NCBI GenBank assembly: GCA_903908065.1
Contig: CAIVQO010000070.1
Span: forward strand, 18,307-82,306
Reading direction: 5' to 3'
Source: an uncultured beta proteobacterium
GTDB taxonomy: Bacteria > Pseudomonadota > Gammaproteobacteria > Burkholderiales > Rhodocyclaceae
Length of the DNA: 64,000 nucleotides
In this document: positions 1 to 9,186 of the stretch, piece by piece
How the letters are laid out: each line of letters opens with the position of its first letter
How positions within the stretch are numbered: position 1 is the first letter of the stretch
Notes under the pieces: generated by a model
What the model saw: the letters and a program-made list of their open reading frames with translations, nothing else
Databases searched by the model: none
Told to the model about the DNA's origin: nothing
Made by a program: the position numbers and the translations under genes

Positions 1-762
1 CGCAGCGGCCAGGGCCAGCTGTTCGACTTCGACCCGCGCGCGCAACGCGGCTTCCGCCGTTCGTTCGGCTTGCTGTCGGATCGACGCATCCCGCGCCGCC
101 GCTTCCTCGACAGCAATCCGTTCGGCTTGGCTACGGCGCAAAGCGTCTGCGGCCGATTTGCGGGCCTCGGCGGCACGGGTCGCCTCGGCCTCGGCCTCGA
201 CGCGACGCATCGCTGCTTCCCGGGCACGGTCTTCTTCCGCCCTGCGCGCGAGCAAGGCGGCCTCCGCCTCCTGTTCCGCCTGCCGGGCCTCGGCGGCCTT
301 TCGCGCAGCGGCTGCCTCCGTGTCTGCCCGCACCCGCGCCGCCTCGGCAGCCTGCTGTTCGCCGACGCGTTTCCGTTCGGCGGCAAGCGCGGCATCTTGC
401 TCTGCACGCAGCTGGCTCTCGGCCTCTGCTGCGGCACGGGCTTCCGCTGCCTGCCGCTCTTCGGCCAGACGCGAGTATTCGGCCTCGCGCGCAGCCCGTT
501 CCCGCGCGGCAGCGGCGAAAGCCAGCGCGGATTCTTCGCGCCGTTGGGCCTCCTGCAATGCCCTGGTCTCGGCCTCGATGCGCAGATTCGCTTCTTCCAT
601 TGCGCTGCGCTCGGCGGCAATGCGAACGTCGTCGGAATCGACACGCTCTACTGCGTCCGATTTCGACGGCTGAGCAGCAGGAGCCGGCATGGCTGGCTTT
701 TTCGGCGCGAGCTGGCGACGCTTGCGTTCGGCCTCCATCAATCCGGTAAGAAGTTTGCTCAA
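1..762 (-). CDS. Ala/Glu/Arg-rich coiled-coil protein, partial (3' end outside window)
   Basis: The first 254 residues are visible; the gene runs off the left edge. After a basic, Pro-rich segment (about residues 12-32, with RKRRQLAPKKP) the protein is almost entirely Ala, Glu, Arg and Gln in AEAARxAE-like runs, predicting one long charged alpha-helical coiled coil. I see no signal peptide, membrane segment or catalytic motif. The start is placed at TTG 762-760 because GGAGG (768-772) sits five bases upstream; ATG 738-736, eight codons inside, is the alternative. It is divergent from cutA. Function is not recognised; such composition occurs in scaffold, TolA-like and cytoskeletal proteins, and composition alone cannot decide. 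Confidence 0.7.
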   Translation of the reverse strand, partial: MSKLLTGLMEAERKRRQLAPKKPAMPAPAAQPSKSDAVERVDSDDVRIAAERSAMEEANLRIEAETRALQEAQRREESALAFAAAARERAAREAEYSRLAEERQAAEARAAAEAESQLRAEQDAALAAERKRVGEQQAAEAARVRADTEAAAARKAAEARQAEQEAEAALLARRAEEDRAREAAMRRVEAEAEATRAAEARKSAADALRRSQAERIAVEEAAARDASIRQQAERTAEAALRARVEVEQLALAAA

Positions 763-848
763 GCCAGCCTCCGTATGGGCCCGGCAGATACCGGCCGGAA
801 ACCCCAGCCTACCGCAGGCCCGCCGTTTGCCGAAGGTAGAATAAGCCA

Positions 849-1202
849 ATGGAAACCGCGCAAACCCTGCTGATCCTGACCAACCTGCCCGATGAAGCCG
901 ACGCCCGAGCACTGGCAAAGCGGCTGCTGGAGGACCGGCTGGCGGCATGCGTCAATATCCTGACGCCATGTGCGTCGGTGTATCGCTGGCAGGGGAAGGT
1001 CGAGGAAGCGCGAGAGATCCCCGTGCTGATCAAGACCACCGCGCTTCGCTACGCGGCGCTGGAAGAAGCGATCCGGACCGCACATCCGTATGAACTTCCG
1101 GAGATCATTGCTGTCCCTGTCCGGCACGGCCTGCCAGCCTATCTCGACTGGGTGGTGGCCGAAACCCTGCCTGCCATCCCGGAAAGCCCCGCCCAATGTT
1201 GA
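849..1202 (+). CDS. cutA: Divalent-cation tolerance protein CutA
   Basis: A 117-residue protein with the full CutA1 fold pattern: an N-terminal strand (TLLILTNLPDEADA), the ALAKRLLEDRLAACVNI helix-strand unit, the VYRWQGKVEEARE hairpin and the HPYELPEIIAVPV segment. CutA proteins form small cytoplasmic trimers linked to copper tolerance; their biochemical role is unsettled. The stop codon overlaps the dsbD start (ATG at 1196), so the two are co-translated, which fits the classical cutA-dsbD pairing. There is no strong Shine-Dalgarno; AAGG lies 12 bases upstream and a TAGAAT hexamer at 837-842 could be a -10 box giving a very short leader. Confidence 0.93.
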   Translation: METAQTLLILTNLPDEADARALAKRLLEDRLAACVNILTPCASVYRWQGKVEEAREIPVLIKTTALRYAALEEAIRTAHPYELPEIIAVPVRHGLPAYLDWVVAETLPAIPESPAQC

Positions 1203-2992
1203 TCCGCCTTGTTTTTCTGTTGCTGCTCGTGCTGAGCGGCCCGACCCGTGCGGAAGAACCCCTGCCGCCCGAGCAGGCCTTCCGTTTCTCGGCCCGCGCC
1301 GTGGATGCCAAGACCATCGAGGCGCGCTGGCAAATCACTGACCAGTACTACATGTACCGCGACAAGTTCAAGTTCGCGGCAGAAGGCGGCACGCTGGGTG
1401 CGGCCAACTATCCGCCGGGCAAGGTCAAGGACGACGAGAATTTCGGCAAGGTCGAAACCTACCGCAAGGAAGTGAAGATCCTGATCCCGGTCGAGGCGAC
1501 CGGCACGGTCACGCTCAAGGCGGTATCGCAGGGCTGCTGGGACGGCGGCATCTGTTATCCGCCGATAAACCAGGAAGCGAAGGTCGATCTTGCCGCAGTT
1601 GGAACCGCCGTTGCCGCCCCGCAAAGCGCGAATCCCGGCATGCAGGGCACCTCAGCACCGACTTCTGCGGGCACCGCCAAAGCCGACGCGGGAGGCGACG
1701 AAACCTCGCGCATCGCCGGCCTGTTCAAGGGCGACAGCCTCGCCCTGGTACTGGCCAGCTTCTTCGGCTTCGGCCTGCTGCTGTCACTGACGCCCTGCGT
1801 CTTCCCGATGATTCCCATCCTCTCCGGCATCATCGTCAATCACGGCCATGCGGTAAGCCACCTGCGCGCCTTCATCCTCTCGCTGGCCTATGTGCTCGGC
1901 ATGGCAGTGACCTACGCCATCGTCGGCGTCGCCGCCGGGCTCTCCGGCACCCTCTTGTCGGCAGCCTTGCAGAACGTCTGGGTGCTTACCGCCTTCGCCG
2001 CAGTATTCGTCGTGTTGTCGCTCTCGATGTTCGGCTTCTACGAGCTGCAGCTCCCCGCCGCGCTGCAAAGCAGGGTATCCGACACGGCCAACAAACAAGG
2101 CGGTTCCTTGGCGGCGATCGCCCTCATGGGTGCCCTGTCGGCGTTGATCGTCGGCCCCTGTGTCGCCGCGCCGCTGGCCGGCGCCCTGCTCTACATTGCC
2201 AAGACCGGCGATGCGGTACTCGGCGGCAGCGCACTGTTCGTCATGGCCCTCGGCATGGGTGCGCCGCTGTTGCTGGTCGGCGCCTTCTCGCGCTCGCTGT
2301 TGCCCAAGTCGGGCCCCTGGATGGAGGGCGTGAAGAAATTCTTCGGCGTTATCATGCTGGCCACCGCGCTGTGGCTGGTGTCGCCGGTGATTCCGCTGTG
2401 GAGCCAGATGCTGGGCTGGGCGCTGCTGATGGTGGTGCCGGCGATCTTCCTCCATGCCCTCGATCCGCTGCCGAGCAATGCGCACGGGTGGCAGCGCTTG
2501 GGCAAGGGCCTTGGCGTGGTCCTGCTGCTCGGCGGTGCGGCGATGCTGATGGGCGTGCTGGGCGGGGCGAAAGACCCGCTGCAGCCGCTCGGCTTTCTGC
2601 GTGCGGGCAATGCCGCCGAGGCGCACGGACCAAGCTTCGAGCGTGTCGCGACCGTCGCCAGGCTCGATGCGCGACTGGCCGAGGCCAAGGCCACCGGCAA
2701 GCCGGTGATGCTCGACTTCTATGCCGACTGGTGCGTCAGCTGCAAGGAAATGGAACGCTTCACCTTCGCCGACGCCAAGGTGGCGGCGCGCATGAAGCAG
2801 ATGGTCCTGCTGCAGGCCGACGTAACCGCCAATTCGGATGCCGACAAGGCCTTGCTCAAGCGCTTCGGCCTCTTCGGGCCGCCCGGCATCATTTTCTGGA
2901 GCGGGGCCGGCGTCGAATTGGCCGACCTGCGCGTGGTCGGCTTCCAGAACGCGGAAACCTTCCTGCCCACCCTCGAGCGCGTACTGCGCTAA
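1196..2992 (+). CDS. dsbD: Thiol:disulfide interchange protein DsbD
   Basis: A 598-residue membrane reductant carrier that moves electrons from cytoplasmic thioredoxin to periplasmic thiol proteins. All three DsbD domains are present. A signal peptide (residues 1-18) leads to the periplasmic alpha domain with its redox cysteines C114 and C120 (SQGCWDGGICYPP). Next come the polytopic beta domain with the TPCVFPM and GPCVAAP cysteines, and the C-terminal thioredoxin-like gamma domain with C513 and C516 (DWCVSC). A low-complexity linker at about residues 138-170 joins alpha to beta. The gene overlaps cutA by seven bases and is followed 18 bp later by ribE. Confidence 0.95.
   Translation: MLIRLVFLLLLVLSGPTRAEEPLPPEQAFRFSARAVDAKTIEARWQITDQYYMYRDKFKFAAEGGTLGAANYPPGKVKDDENFGKVETYRKEVKILIPVEATGTVTLKAVSQGCWDGGICYPPINQEAKVDLAAVGTAVAAPQSANPGMQGTSAPTSAGTAKADAGGDETSRIAGLFKGDSLALVLASFFGFGLLLSLTPCVFPMIPILSGIIVNHGHAVSHLRAFILSLAYVLGMAVTYAIVGVAAGLSGTLLSAALQNVWVLTAFAAVFVVLSLSMFGFYELQLPAALQSRVSDTANKQGGSLAAIALMGALSALIVGPCVAAPLAGALLYIAKTGDAVLGGSALFVMALGMGAPLLLVGAFSRSLLPKSGPWMEGVKKFFGVIMLATALWLVSPVIPLWSQMLGWALLMVVPAIFLHALDPLPSNAHGWQRLGKGLGVVLLLGGAAMLMGVLGGAKDPLQPLGFLRAGNAAEAHGPSFERVATVARLDARLAEAKATGKPVMLDFYADWCVSCKEMERFTFADAKVAARMKQMVLLQADVTANSDADKALLKRFGLFGPPGIIFWSGAGVELADLRVVGFQNAETFLPTLERVLR
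1655..1666 (+). repeat. Weak copy of the GCGCCGACTTTT oligonucleotide
   Basis: Reads GCACCGACTTCT, two changes from the core, inside the low-complexity linker of dsbD (residues SAPTSA). It is weak on its own and listed only because it falls in the same series as the exact copies. Confidence 0.25.
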
Positions 2993-3010
2993 CCACCTCG
3001 GAGTAAGCCC

Positions 3011-3607
3011 ATGTTCACCGGCATCATCACCGCCGTCGGCAAGATCACCCATGTCCAGCCGCTGGAAAAAGGCCTGCGCCTGACCGTCGAGGCCCCCGGC
3101 CTCAAGCTCGCCGACGTGGCCCTGGGCGATTCGATCGCCCACGGTGGCGTCTGCCTGACGGTGATCGCCAAGAAGAAGGCCAGCTACCAGGTCGATGTCT
3201 CGCGTGAGACGCTCGACTGCACCATCGGCCTCGACGCGGTAGGCGGCGAAGTTAACCTGGAAAAGGCCATGCGCCTGTCGGACTTCATCGGCGGCCATCT
3301 GGTCTCCGGCCATGTCGACGGCGTCGGCGAGGTCGAGAGATTCGAGCCGATCGGCGAATCGCACGAGCTGGTGATCAAGGCACCCAAAGCGCTGGCCAAA
3401 TACATCGCGCGCAAGGGCTCGATCGTGGTCGATGGCGTTTCGCTGACCACCAACAAGGTCAAGGGCCGCCGGTTCTCGATCAACCTGATCCCGCACACGG
3501 TCGAGGTGACAACCCTCAAGCGCCTGCATTCTGGCGCCAAGGTCAATCTGGAGATCGACCTGATCGCACGCTACGTGGAGCGGATGCTCAACCCCGACGC
3601 GGCGTAA
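3011..3607 (+). CDS. ribE: Riboflavin synthase alpha chain
   Basis: 198 residues, the usual length, forming the two tandem lumazine-binding barrels that dismutate two 6,7-dimethyl-8-ribityllumazines to riboflavin. It begins with the diagnostic MFTGII. The repeats pair as SIAHGGVCLTV (first barrel) and SIVVDGVSLT (second), and DFIGGHLVSGHVDG is the linking region. A GGAG ribosome-binding site lies eight bases before the ATG. It sits between dsbD and ribBA, with no ribD upstream in this window. Confidence 0.96.
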   Translation: MFTGIITAVGKITHVQPLEKGLRLTVEAPGLKLADVALGDSIAHGGVCLTVIAKKKASYQVDVSRETLDCTIGLDAVGGEVNLEKAMRLSDFIGGHLVSGHVDGVGEVERFEPIGESHELVIKAPKALAKYIARKGSIVVDGVSLTTNKVKGRRFSINLIPHTVEVTTLKRLHSGAKVNLEIDLIARYVERMLNPDAA

Positions 3608-3639
3608 AATGCGCGGTTTCGCACACTGGTAGGCACAGC

Positions 3640-4743
3640 ATGAGCATCAGCCCCGTACTCGACATCGTCGCCGACATGCGCGCCGGCCGCATGGTGATCC
3701 TGGTCGACGAAGAGGATCGCGAAAACGAGGGCGACCTCGTGATCGCCGCCGAGCACTGCACGCCCGAGGCGATCAACTTCATGGCCAAGTTTGGCCGCGG
3801 CCTGATCTGCCTGACCCTGAGCGAAGCGCGCTGTCGCCAGCTCGAACTGCCGCTGATGGTGCGCGACAACAAGACCCCCCACGGCACCGCGTTCACCGTC
3901 TCGATCGAGGCTGCCGAGGGTGTCACCACCGGCATCTCGGCCCACGACCGGGCACGCACGGTGCAAGCCGCCGTGGCGAAGAAGGCGACCTCCGCCGACA
4001 TCGTCCAGCCTGGCCACATCTTTCCGCTGATGGCGCAAAACGGCGGCGTGCTGGTGCGCGCTGGCCATACCGAAGCCGGCTGCGACTTCGCCCAGCTTGC
4101 CGGGCTGGAGCCGGCCTCGGTGATCTGCGAAATCCTCAAGGACGACGGCACCATGGCGCGCCTGCCGGACCTGCTGGAGTTTGCCCGCGAGCATGGGCTC
4201 AAGATCGGCACCATCCGCGACCTGATCCAGCATCGCTCGGAAACCGAGAAGCTGATCGAATGCGTGGCCGACAAGGAAGTCGACTGTGCGCAAGGCCGCT
4301 TCCGCCTGCGTGCCTTTGCCGACCGCAGTAGTGGTGACGTGCATCTGGCGATGTCCTGCGGCGACATCACGGCGAGCAAGGAAACCCTGGTGCGGGTGCA
4401 TGAAGCGGTCTGTGTGCTCGACTTCCTCGACCAAGGCAGCCGCGGCCACACTTACAGCGTCGATTTCGCGCTGCGCACCATTGCCGAACAAGGCAGCGGC
4501 GTGCTGGTCATGCTGCATCGTGCCGAATCCGGCAATGCCCTGCTTGCTGCCCTGAACAAGGAAAAGACCGAGCGCCCGGCCTACACCTGGGACCCGCGCA
4601 TCTATGGCATTGGCGCGCAGATCCTGCGCGAACTCGGAGTTGGCAAGATGCGCCTGATGTCCAGCCCGCGCAAGATGCCGAGCATGGCTGGCTTTGGCCT
4701 CGAAATCACCGGCTATTACAGCCCGGCGGGAGAGCAGTCATGA
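3640..4743 (+). CDS. ribBA: 3,4-dihydroxy-2-butanone-4-phosphate synthase with degenerate GTP cyclohydrolase II domain
   Basis: 367 residues. The N-terminal half (about 1-205) is a complete RibB domain that makes dihydroxybutanone phosphate from ribulose 5-phosphate: [16 protein letters not shown] holds the acidic metal loop and [11 protein letters not shown] the C-terminal motif. The C-terminal half aligns with RibA but lacks the zinc cysteines (C-x10-C-x-C is replaced around [11 protein letters not shown]) and the RxEGRGIGL catalytic segment (here [13 protein letters not shown]). It is therefore probably monofunctional for RibB, with the C-terminal part structural or regulatory. The stop overlaps ribH by four bases (ATGA). 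Confidence 0.92.
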   Translation: MSISPVLDIVADMRAGRMVILVDEEDRENEGDLVIAAEHCTPEAINFMAKFGRGLICLTLSEARCRQLELPLMVRDNKTPHGTAFTVSIEAAEGVTTGISAHDRARTVQAAVAKKATSADIVQPGHIFPLMAQNGGVLVRAGHTEAGCDFAQLAGLEPASVICEILKDDGTMARLPDLLEFAREHGLKIGTIRDLIQHRSETEKLIECVADKEVDCAQGRFRLRAFADRSSGDVHLAMSCGDITASKETLVRVHEAVCVLDFLDQGSRGHTYSVDFALRTIAEQGSGVLVMLHRAESGNALLAALNKEKTERPAYTWDPRIYGIGAQILRELGVGKMRLMSSPRKMPSMAGFGLEITGYYSPAGEQS

Positions 4744-5210
4744 GCATTCGCGAACACGAACCCGACCTCACCGGCCAAGGCCTGCGCATTGGCGTCGTCC
4801 AGGCACGCTTCAACGAAGACATCGGCGCCGGCCTGCGCTCGGGTTGCCTGACGGAACTGGCACGGCTCGGCGTCGCCGAAAGCGATGTCACCTACGCCAC
4901 CGTACCGGGCGCGCTGGAACTGCCGCTGACCTTGCAGGTGATGGCGCAAAGCGGCCGCTTCGATGCCCTGGTGGCGCTGGGCGCGGTGATCCGCGGCGAG
5001 ACCTACCATTTCGAGATCGTATCCAACGAGTCGGCGCGCGGCATCACCGACGTCCAGCTCAACAGCGGCATCCCGATTGCCAATGCGGTGCTGACCACCG
5101 AGAACGACGACCAGGCGCTGGTGCGCATGGTGCAAAAGGGCGCAGAAGCTGCGCAGGCGGCGATCGAAATGGCGAACCTGACCAAAGCGCTGGCAAAGGC
5201 GCCCAGATAG
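4740..5210 (+). CDS. ribH: 6,7-dimethyl-8-ribityllumazine synthase
   Basis: 156 residues. This enzyme condenses the RibB product with 5-amino-6-ribitylaminouracil to form lumazine, the substrate of RibE. Visible family features are the N-terminal [13 protein letters not shown] strand-loop, the [11 protein letters not shown] phosphate-binding stretch, [16 protein letters not shown] with the active-site His, and [17 protein letters not shown]. The ATG overlaps the ribBA stop, and its own TAG shares one base with the GTG start of nusB, a hallmark of translational coupling. Confidence 0.96.
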   Translation: MSIREHEPDLTGQGLRIGVVQARFNEDIGAGLRSGCLTELARLGVAESDVTYATVPGALELPLTLQVMAQSGRFDALVALGAVIRGETYHFEIVSNESARGITDVQLNSGIPIANAVLTTENDDQALVRMVQKGAEAAQAAIEMANLTKALAKAPR

Positions 5211-5644
5211 TGGCCGGCAGCAAGTCGCCGCGCCGGCGCGCCCGCGAGTTCGTCGTCCAGGGCCTTTACCAATGGCAGCTTGCCGGTCAGGACGAGGCCG
5301 CGATCCAGGTCCAGGCGGAGAGTGTGGCCGGTTTCGACAAATCCGACACCGCTCTGTATGCCACGCTGCTGAGTGAAACCCGCGCGTCTGCTGCAATGCT
5401 CGAAGCCGAACTGGCGCCGCACATCGACCGGCGTTGGGATGAGGTCTCGCCGATCGAGCGCTGCATCCTGCTGCTGGGTGCCTGCGAACTCAAGCTGCAC
5501 CCGGAAACGCCCTACCGCGTGATCATCAACGAGGCCATCGAGTTGGCCAAGACCTACGGCGGCACCGACGGCCACAAGTTCGTCAACGGCGTGCTGGACA
5601 AGCTTGCGGCAGTCGTGAGGGCCGCCGAACTCAGACCCCGCTGA
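5210..5644 (+). CDS. nusB: Transcription antitermination factor NusB
   Basis: 144 residues, a small all-helical RNA-binding protein that acts with NusE on boxA to prevent premature termination in rRNA operons. Motifs include RRRAREFVVQGLYQWQ at the N-terminus, SPIERCILLLGACEL, VIINEAIELAKTYGG and HKFVNGVLDKLA. I chose the GTG at 5210, which overlaps the last base of ribH and gives the normal family length; an upstream in-frame extension exists but runs through ribH. The ribH-nusB-thiL order is widely conserved. Confidence 0.95.
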   Translation: MAGSKSPRRRAREFVVQGLYQWQLAGQDEAAIQVQAESVAGFDKSDTALYATLLSETRASAAMLEAELAPHIDRRWDEVSPIERCILLLGACELKLHPETPYRVIINEAIELAKTYGGTDGHKFVNGVLDKLAAVVRAAELRPR

Positions 5645-5648
5645 TTCC

Positions 5649-6587
5649 GTGCCCTCGGAATTCGAACTCATCGCGCGCCACTTCACGCGCGACACCCGGC
5701 ATACGATCCTCGGCGTCGGCGACGACGCCGCGCTGATTGCGCCCAGCCCCGGCTGTGAAATGGTGGTTTCCAGCGACATGCTGGTGGAAGGGACCCACTT
5801 CCTGCCGGATACCGATGCGGAAGACCTCGGTTGGAAAACCCTGGCCGTCAATGTTTCCGACATTGCCGCGATGGGCGCCCGGCCGCGCTGGGCAACGCTG
5901 GCCCTGGCGCTGCCGGACGCCGATGAAGCCTGGATTGGCGCCTTCGCGCGCGGCTTCTTCGCCTGCGCCAGCGAGTTCGGCATCGATCTGATCGGCGGCG
6001 ATACCACGCGCGGGCCGCGCAATTTCTGCGTCACCATCTTTGGCGAAGTCGCCGCCGGCAAGGCCTTGCGCCGCAGCGGCGCCCGGCCGGGCGACGAAAT
6101 CTGGGTCTCCGGCCGCCCCGGACGCGCAGCACTGGGCCTCGCCCACCTGCAAGGGCGCACGGTACTCGACGAAGCGCGTCGCGCCGACTGCATCGCTGCC
6201 CTGCAACGTCCCCAACCGCGGGCAGCCCTCGGTCTGGCCCTGAACGGCCTGGCGACCGCAGCCATCGACGTATCGGACGGCCTGCTCGGCGACCTGGGGC
6301 ACATCCTCGAACAATCCGGGCGCGCGGCGCAGCTGCAAATCGCCGTGTTGCCAGCGCCGACTCTTGAACGCCAGGCCTGGCTCGCCGGCGGCGACGACTA
6401 CGAGCTGGTATTTACCTCCCCCGCTGCCCGGCATGCGCAGATCGCCGCACTGCCCTTGGCACTCGATCTGCCGCTGACCCAGATCGGGATCGTCGAAGCC
6501 GGGCCGGCTGGGCAGATCGACCTGCGTGACGCCAGCGGCGCGACGATCCAGGTCGACCGCCTTGGCTACGATCACTTTCAGGGATGA
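5649..6587 (+). CDS. thiL: Thiamine-monophosphate kinase
   Basis: 312 residues, phosphorylating thiamine monophosphate to the cofactor thiamine diphosphate. Family features are SEFELIARHF at the N-terminus, GVGDDAALI, the SDMLVEGTHF motif with metal-binding acids, DIAAMGARPRWA, GGDTTRG and DVSDGLLGDLGHI. The start is a GTG five bases after the nusB stop. The gene overlaps pgpA by four bases. A near-copy of the dispersed oligonucleotide lies at 6354-6365. Confidence 0.94.
   Translation: MPSEFELIARHFTRDTRHTILGVGDDAALIAPSPGCEMVVSSDMLVEGTHFLPDTDAEDLGWKTLAVNVSDIAAMGARPRWATLALALPDADEAWIGAFARGFFACASEFGIDLIGGDTTRGPRNFCVTIFGEVAAGKALRRSGARPGDEIWVSGRPGRAALGLAHLQGRTVLDEARRADCIAALQRPQPRAALGLALNGLATAAIDVSDGLLGDLGHILEQSGRAAQLQIAVLPAPTLERQAWLAGGDDYELVFTSPAARHAQIAALPLALDLPLTQIGIVEAGPAGQIDLRDASGATIQVDRLGYDHFQG
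6354..6365 (+). repeat. Near-copy of the GCGCCGACTTTT oligonucleotide
   Basis: Reads GCGCCGACTCTT preceded by CCA, one change from the core, inside thiL (residues PAPTLE). Confidence 0.4.
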
Positions 6588-7093
6588 TCCCGTCGATGGC
6601 CAAGCTTCCCCCCCCGCCGCTTCGCTTCCTGATGCACCACCCGGCGCACCTGGTCGCCTGCGGTTTCGGCAGCGGCCTGTCGCGCTGGGCGCCGGGGACG
6701 GCGGGTACCGCCTTCGCCTGGCTGGCCTACCCGTTCCTGCGCCTGTACCTGGAAAGCGATCTTGGTTTCGCCATCTTCCTGCTGCTGGCCTTCGCCGTCG
6801 GCGTCTCCGCCTGCCAGATCACCGGCCGCGCCTTGGGCGTGGTCGATCACGGCGCCATCGTCTGGGACGAAATCGTGCCCTTCTGGGCGGTGCTGATGAT
6901 GGCGCCGCAGGAAATCTTCTGGCAGCTGGCCGCCTTCCTCTGGTTCCGCTTCTACGACATTGTCAAGCCGCAGCCGGCCCGCTTTTTCGACACCCAGGTC
7001 AAAAACGGCTTCGGCGTCATGATGGACGACGTGATTGCCGCCGGCTATACCATCCTGACCATTGCCGTGTTCAAGGCCTTCCTGCCCTTCTGA
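6584..7093 (+). CDS. pgpA: Phosphatidylglycerophosphatase A
   Basis: 169 residues, an inner-membrane enzyme that dephosphorylates phosphatidylglycerophosphate to phosphatidylglycerol. Family features are HLVACGFGSGLSRWAPGTAG at the N-terminus, DHGAIVWDEIVPFW with the acidic active-site residues, FRFYDIVKPQPARFFD and GVMMDDVIAAGYT. Several hydrophobic segments are visible. It overlaps thiL by ATGA, and its TGA shares a base with the pncC start. Confidence 0.94.
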   Translation: MIPSMAKLPPPPLRFLMHHPAHLVACGFGSGLSRWAPGTAGTAFAWLAYPFLRLYLESDLGFAIFLLLAFAVGVSACQITGRALGVVDHGAIVWDEIVPFWAVLMMAPQEIFWQLAAFLWFRFYDIVKPQPARFFDTQVKNGFGVMMDDVIAAGYTILTIAVFKAFLPF

Positions 7094-7584
7094 TGGACGC
7101 TGACCTGGTTGAACTGTCTCGGGCGCTCGGTTCGGCGTGTCTCCAGCGCCGACTTCTGGTTGCCACCGCCGAATCCTGCACCGGAGGCTGGGCGGCGCAA
7201 GTAATCACTCACACAGCAGGCAGCTCGGCTTGGTTCGAGCGCGGCTTCGTGACCTACGCCAACGACGCCAAGATCGAAATGCTCGGTGTCTCCCCGGAAA
7301 CCCTGGCCCGATTCGGGGCGGTGAGCCAGGAAACTGCCGCCGAGATGGCCATCGGCGCACTCTATAATTCCAAGGCCATGATTTCACTGGCGATTACCGG
7401 TATCGCCGGGCCTACGGGTGGCTCACCTGGTAAGCCAGTGGGCACCGTATGCTTTGCCTGGTGTCGAGCCGGAACGGCAACCGAAACCGAGTTGCAGGTC
7501 TTCGCCGGCGACCGCGAGGCCATCCGCCGCCAGGCGGTGATCCACGCCCTCACGGGACTGCTGCGCCGGATCGACACCCCTTGA
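7093..7584 (+). CDS. pncC: Nicotinamide-nucleotide amidohydrolase PncC (CinA C-terminal domain)
   Basis: 163 residues corresponding to the stand-alone CinA C-terminal domain, which deamidates NMN to nicotinate mononucleotide in pyridine-nucleotide salvage. Motifs: VATAESCTGGW with the nucleophilic Ser, TYANDAKIEMLGV, GAVSQETAAEMA and ITGIAGPTGGSPGKPVGTVC. The start ATG overlaps the pgpA stop (TGATG). It lies directly upstream of recA, the common cinA-recA arrangement. A near-copy of the dispersed oligonucleotide lies at 7146-7157. Confidence 0.93.
   Translation: MDADLVELSRALGSACLQRRLLVATAESCTGGWAAQVITHTAGSSAWFERGFVTYANDAKIEMLGVSPETLARFGAVSQETAAEMAIGALYNSKAMISLAITGIAGPTGGSPGKPVGTVCFAWCRAGTATETELQVFAGDREAIRRQAVIHALTGLLRRIDTP
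7146..7157 (+). repeat. Near-copy of the GCGCCGACTTTT oligonucleotide
   Basis: Reads GCGCCGACTTCT preceded by CCA, one change from the core. In pncC it is read in a different frame (residues RRLL) from the copies that encode SAPTF or SADF. Confidence 0.4.
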
Positions 7585-7652
7585 CGCCGGCCGGGTAGCG
7601 CAAAAACTGTGCCATCCATGCCATAATCGAACCACTTATAAGGAAGCAGAAC
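7585..7652 (+). promoter_or_regulatory. recA upstream region with -10-like hexamer
   Basis: This gap holds CATAAT (7622-7627), a five-of-six match to a -10 box, and AAGGAAG (7640-7646) as the recA ribosome-binding site. I see no good -35 at 17 bp and no CTGT-N8-ACAG LexA box, so SOS control is not supported by this stretch. Confidence 0.35.
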
Positions 7653-8672
7653 ATGGACGACAACAAGAGCAAAGCCCTCCAGGCCGCCCTGGCCCAGATC
7701 GAAAAGCAGTTCGGCAAGGGCTCCATCATGAAAATGGGCGAAGGCCTGGCCACCGACGACCTGCAGACCGTTTCCACCGGCTCCCTCGGGCTTGATATCG
7801 CTTTGGGCATAGGCGGCCTGCCGCGCGGTCGGGTGGTCGAGATCTACGGTCCGGAATCCTCGGGCAAGACCACGCTGTGCCTGCACGTGGTGGCCGAGAT
7901 CCAGAAGGCCGGCGGCGTCGCCGCCTACATCGACGCCGAAAACGCACTCGACCCGTCCTATGCCGCCAAGCTTGGCGTCAATGTTCCCGAACTGCTGATC
8001 TCGCAGCCGGACACCGGCGAGCAGGGCCTGGAAATCTGCGACATGCTGGTGCGTTCCGGCGGCGTGGACCTGATCGTCATCGACTCGGTCGCCGCGCTGA
8101 CGCCGCGCGCCGAAATCGAGGGCGAAATGGGTGACCAGCTGCCCGGCCTGCAGGCACGACTGATGAGCCAGGCGCTGCGCAAGCTCACCGCCAACATCAA
8201 GCGCACCAATACGCTGGTCATCTTCATCAACCAGATCCGCATGAAGATCGGCGTCATGTTCGGCAATCCCGAGACCACCACCGGCGGCAACGCGCTGAAG
8301 TTCTATGCCTCGGTGCGCATGGACATCCGCCGCACCGGCGCCATCAAGAAGGGCGACGAGGTGATCGGCAACGAGACCAAGGTCAAGGTGGTCAAGAACA
8401 AGGTGGCGCCGCCCTTCCGCGAAGCCCACTTCGACATCCTCTACGGCGAAGGCATATCGCGCCAGGGCGAAATCGTCGAGCTCGGCGTCGAGCACAAGAT
8501 CGTCGAGAAGTCGGGCGCCTGGTACGCCTACAAGGGCGAGAAGATCGGCCAGGGCAAGGACAACGCGCGCGAGTTCCTGCGCGAGCACGGCGATGTCGCG
8601 GTCGAGATCGAGAACAAGGTACGCGAGGCGGTCGGCGTTGCCGCCCTGGGCACGCCCGAGGCCGCCGCCTGA
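7653..8672 (+). CDS. recA: Recombinase RecA
   Basis: 339 residues, the ATP-dependent strand-exchange protein that also triggers LexA cleavage. Walker A is GPESSGKTT, Walker B is [11 protein letters not shown], and the L2 region [18 protein letters not shown] is intact. The N-terminal [18 protein letters not shown] and an acidic-poor Ala-rich tail are typical. It is followed 68 bp later by recX, its usual modulator. Confidence 0.98.
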   Translation: MDDNKSKALQAALAQIEKQFGKGSIMKMGEGLATDDLQTVSTGSLGLDIALGIGGLPRGRVVEIYGPESSGKTTLCLHVVAEIQKAGGVAAYIDAENALDPSYAAKLGVNVPELLISQPDTGEQGLEICDMLVRSGGVDLIVIDSVAALTPRAEIEGEMGDQLPGLQARLMSQALRKLTANIKRTNTLVIFINQIRMKIGVMFGNPETTTGGNALKFYASVRMDIRRTGAIKKGDEVIGNETKVKVVKNKVAPPFREAHFDILYGEGISRQGEIVELGVEHKIVEKSGAWYAYKGEKIGQGKDNAREFLREHGDVAVEIENKVREAVGVAALGTPEAAA

Positions 8673-8740
8673 CAGGGAAACGCCGGCCCAAGCTAGCATC
8701 GTGTCGACCATGTCCTACCGCGTCTGCCGCGGCCTACCCC

Positions 8741-9186
8741 ATGTCGAATGAGCTGCGCCAGGAGGCGATCCGCCTGCTGGCCCGCCGCGAGCACACCCGA
8801 GCCGAGCTGGCCCGCAAGCTGGCCGGGCGCGGCACCGCGGAGGAAATCGAAGGCGTGCTGGCGGAAATGGAAGCCTCGCAACTGCAATCCGACAGCCGTG
8901 CCGCCGAAAGCTGGCTGCGCGGCAATGCCGCCCGCCTCGGCAGTTCGCGCCTGCGCCACAGCCTGAAATCGCGCGGCCTGTCGCCCGAGCTGATCGAGGA
9001 GCAGATCGAACAGGCCGGACTGCCCGACGAAATGGAGCGCGCCCGCGCCATCTGGAGTCGCAAGTTTTCCGCAGCGCCGGGCAACGCCAAGGAATGGGCC
9101 CGGCAGGCGCGCTTCCTGCAAAGCCGCGGCTTCGCCGGGGATATCGTGCGCCGCTTGCTCAAGGAACCGCAGGCGGAGGATCAAGC

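Noticed and set aside
70..873. Long plus-strand open frame at the left edge
   Set aside because: Its Gly/Leu/Arg-rich sequence is the antisense of the coiled-coil gene, and it runs across the divergent control region into cutA.
2993..3010. FMN riboswitch ahead of the riboflavin genes
   Set aside because: The dsbD-ribE gap is 18 bp, far too short for the element.
1784..3529. 581-codon minus-strand open frame opposite dsbD and ribE
   Set aside because: It is His/Gln/Gly-rich without any motif and is fully antisense to two well-supported genes. Long antisense frames are expected in GC-rich DNA.
7585..7652. LexA (SOS) box upstream of recA
   Set aside because: CTGTGCCATCCATGCC has only one half-site; no CTGT-N8-ACAG is present in the gap.
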